64,000 nucleotides of DNA from Acidobacteriota bacterium (lineage in GTDB: Bacteria; Acidobacteriota; Vicinamibacteria; Vicinamibacterales; UBA8438): assembly GCA_009861545.1 (NCBI GenBank), contig VXME01000173.1, positions 1-64,000 of the forward strand, written 5' to 3'. The notes beneath the pieces were generated by a model, which did not search any database, was not told the DNA's origin, and worked only from the letters and a program-made list of their open reading frames with translations. This document shows positions 62,871 to 64,000 of the stretch, in pieces. A program made the translations under genes and the position numbers. The stretch's first letter is position 1. Each line of letters begins with the position of its first letter.

Positions 62871-62885
62871 GTCCCCGCACCCGGC

Positions 62886-63701
62886 ATGTCTGCTGCTGAA
62901 CCGATGGTCGAGCCGGCGGTCCCTCTCGCGGGGCTCGTGCGACTGCAGAAGCTGCTGTCGGCGGCCGGGGTCGCCTCCCGGCGGGCGGCCGAGCAGCTCA
63001 TCGCGGACGGCCGCGTGACGGTGAACGGACGGACCGTGCGGGAGCAGGGCACGCGCGCGGACCCGGCGCGGGACGACGTGCGCGTCGACGGGCGGCGGAT
63101 CGCGCGGGAGGTGCGGCGCCGGTACGTCGTGCTGCACAAGCCGCGCGGCTACGTCACCACGCGGAGCGATCCCCACCGGCGGAAGACGGTACTGGATCTG
63201 GTCCCCGACGTGCGGGAGTACGTCTATCCGGTGGGCCGGCTCGACTACGAGTCCGAGGGGCTGCTGCTGTTGACCAACGACGGGGCGCTGGCCGCCGTTC
63301 TGACACATCCGCGCCACGGGGTCGCCCGCGTCTACGAAGCGACCGTGCGCGGCGTTCCGAGCGTCGCGAGGCTGCGCCGCCTCGCCGCCGGGGTCGAGAT
63401 CGACGGCCGCCCGACCGCGCCCGCCGAGGTGCGGATGCTGCGCGGCGGCGCGCCGGGGCGGACCGCCGAGGCGCGCGTACGCATCGTGATCCGCGAAGGA
63501 CGCAACCGGCAGGTCCGCCGCATGTTCGACGCGATCGGACATCCGGTGCGGCGGCTGCGCCGGACGCGCCTGGGTCCCATCAGCCTGCGCGGGCTGCGGC
63601 CCGGCGCGGCGCGTGAGCTGACGCCGGCCGAGGTCGGCGCGCTGCGCCGCGCGGCGCGGCCCGCATCGCCGGGGACGGCATTGGAACAGGGGCGGGCATG
63701 A
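62886..63701 (+). CDS. 23S rRNA pseudouridine synthase (RluB/RsuA type)
   Basis: 271 aa. N-terminal S4 domain (LQKLLSAAGVASRRAAEQLI, VTVNGRTV) and RsuA-type catalytic domain (HKPRGYVTTRSD, GRLDYESEGLLLLTNDG with the catalytic Asp, EGRNRQVRRMFDAIGHPV). Overlaps the following kinase gene by 4 nt. Confidence 0.92.
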   Translation: MSAAEPMVEPAVPLAGLVRLQKLLSAAGVASRRAAEQLIADGRVTVNGRTVREQGTRADPARDDVRVDGRRIAREVRRRYVVLHKPRGYVTTRSDPHRRKTVLDLVPDVREYVYPVGRLDYESEGLLLLTNDGALAAVLTHPRHGVARVYEATVRGVPSVARLRRLAAGVEIDGRPTAPAEVRMLRGGAPGRTAEARVRIVIREGRNRQVRRMFDAIGHPVRRLRRTRLGPISLRGLRPGAARELTPAEVGALRRAARPASPGTALEQGRA

Positions 63702-64000
63702 GCGCCCCGGACGTCATCGCCATCGACGGGCCGTCCGGCGCCGGAAAGGGCACGGTGGCGCGGGCCGTGGCGCAGGCGCTCGACTGCCGCCACATCGACA
63801 CCGGGGCGATGTACCGGGCCGTCGCCTGGCGGACCCTCCAACAGGGCGGGGCGCTCGACGACGAGCCGGCCGTCGCCGCGGTCGCCGCCGGTGCGGACTT
63901 CGACCTGGACGGGACACGCGTCGCCATCGACGGGCACGACGTCAGCCGGACGATCCGCACCCCGGAGATGGACGTCGCGGCGGCCGCCGTGGCGAGGCTG
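63698..64000 (+). CDS. cmk: Cytidylate kinase, N-terminal part
   Basis: Partial gene at the right edge. ATG 63698 overlaps the rlu stop (ATGA). P-loop IDGPSGAGKGTVARAVAQAL and IDTGAMYRAVAWRTLQ identify CMP kinase. The rest lies beyond the window. Confidence 0.93.
   Translation, partial: MSAPDVIAIDGPSGAGKGTVARAVAQALDCRHIDTGAMYRAVAWRTLQQGGALDDEPAVAAVAAGADFDLDGTRVAIDGHDVSRTIRTPEMDVAAAAVARL

Overview
The window is about 68% GC and almost fully coding. Its gene content is Oar-like TonB receptors, PQQ beta-propeller proteins, Tat-exported enzymes and ECF sigma factors paired with membrane Ser/Thr kinases. This fits an Acidobacteriota genome, probably Vicinamibacteria-like (inference from gene content; no rRNA is present).

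Layout. 1-8.4 kb: exported or redox enzymes (serine hydrolase end, PQQ propeller protein, Tat aminotransferase, cytochrome c-PQQ dehydrogenase, FMN alpha-hydroxy-acid oxidase, a beta-barrel). 8.4-11.3 kb: a graveyard of fragments (TonB receptor pieces, a decayed copy of the dioxygenase operon found at 15.4 kb, a piece of hsdR, an orphan FitA-type antitoxin). 11.4-25.0 kb: a Rieske dioxygenase alpha/beta - TonB receptor - sodium symporter cluster, flanked on both sides by an ECF sigma factor plus Ser/Thr kinase pair; the two pairs are paralogous. 25.4-28.6 kb: an Oar-like receptor followed by a gene cut off after its signal peptide. 28.6-31.3 kb: a scrambled relic of a type I restriction-modification (RM) locus with toxin-antitoxin genes, a degenerate CRISPR array with no cas genes, and a radical SAM fragment. 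31.3-38.4 kb: periplasmic redox genes (cytochrome c, a CcpA/MauG-type peroxidase, a multicopper oxidase) interspersed with IS remnants, ending in a truncated TonB receptor. 38.4-47.3 kb: an apparently intact type I RM operon, hsdM-[AbiEi-AbiEii]-hsdS-hsdR on the minus strand, with an AbiE-type toxin-antitoxin pair in the middle and an AlbA_2-like domain fused to HsdR. 48.0-51.8 kb: a small island bounded by a tRNA-Thr gene and a 49-nt copy of its 3' half; it carries an unusually AT-rich gene for a HEPN-like protein. 51.9-64 kb: conserved housekeeping DNA (uvrA, 3-methyladenine glycosylase, efp, CDP-alcohol phosphatidyltransferase, uvrC, trpS, scpA, scpB, rluB-like, cmk).

Reading. The centre of the window is a defence and rearrangement hotspot. 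One RM/AbiE locus is intact and a roughly co-linear, partly inverted relic of it lies 10-17 kb away, with a further 72-bp scrap at 9.06 kb. The most interesting candidates are the tRNA-Thr island with its HEPN protein, the twin sigma/kinase modules around a catabolic and uptake cluster, and the hsdM-abiE-hsdS-hsdR architecture. All functional statements are from sequence reading alone; no database search was run.
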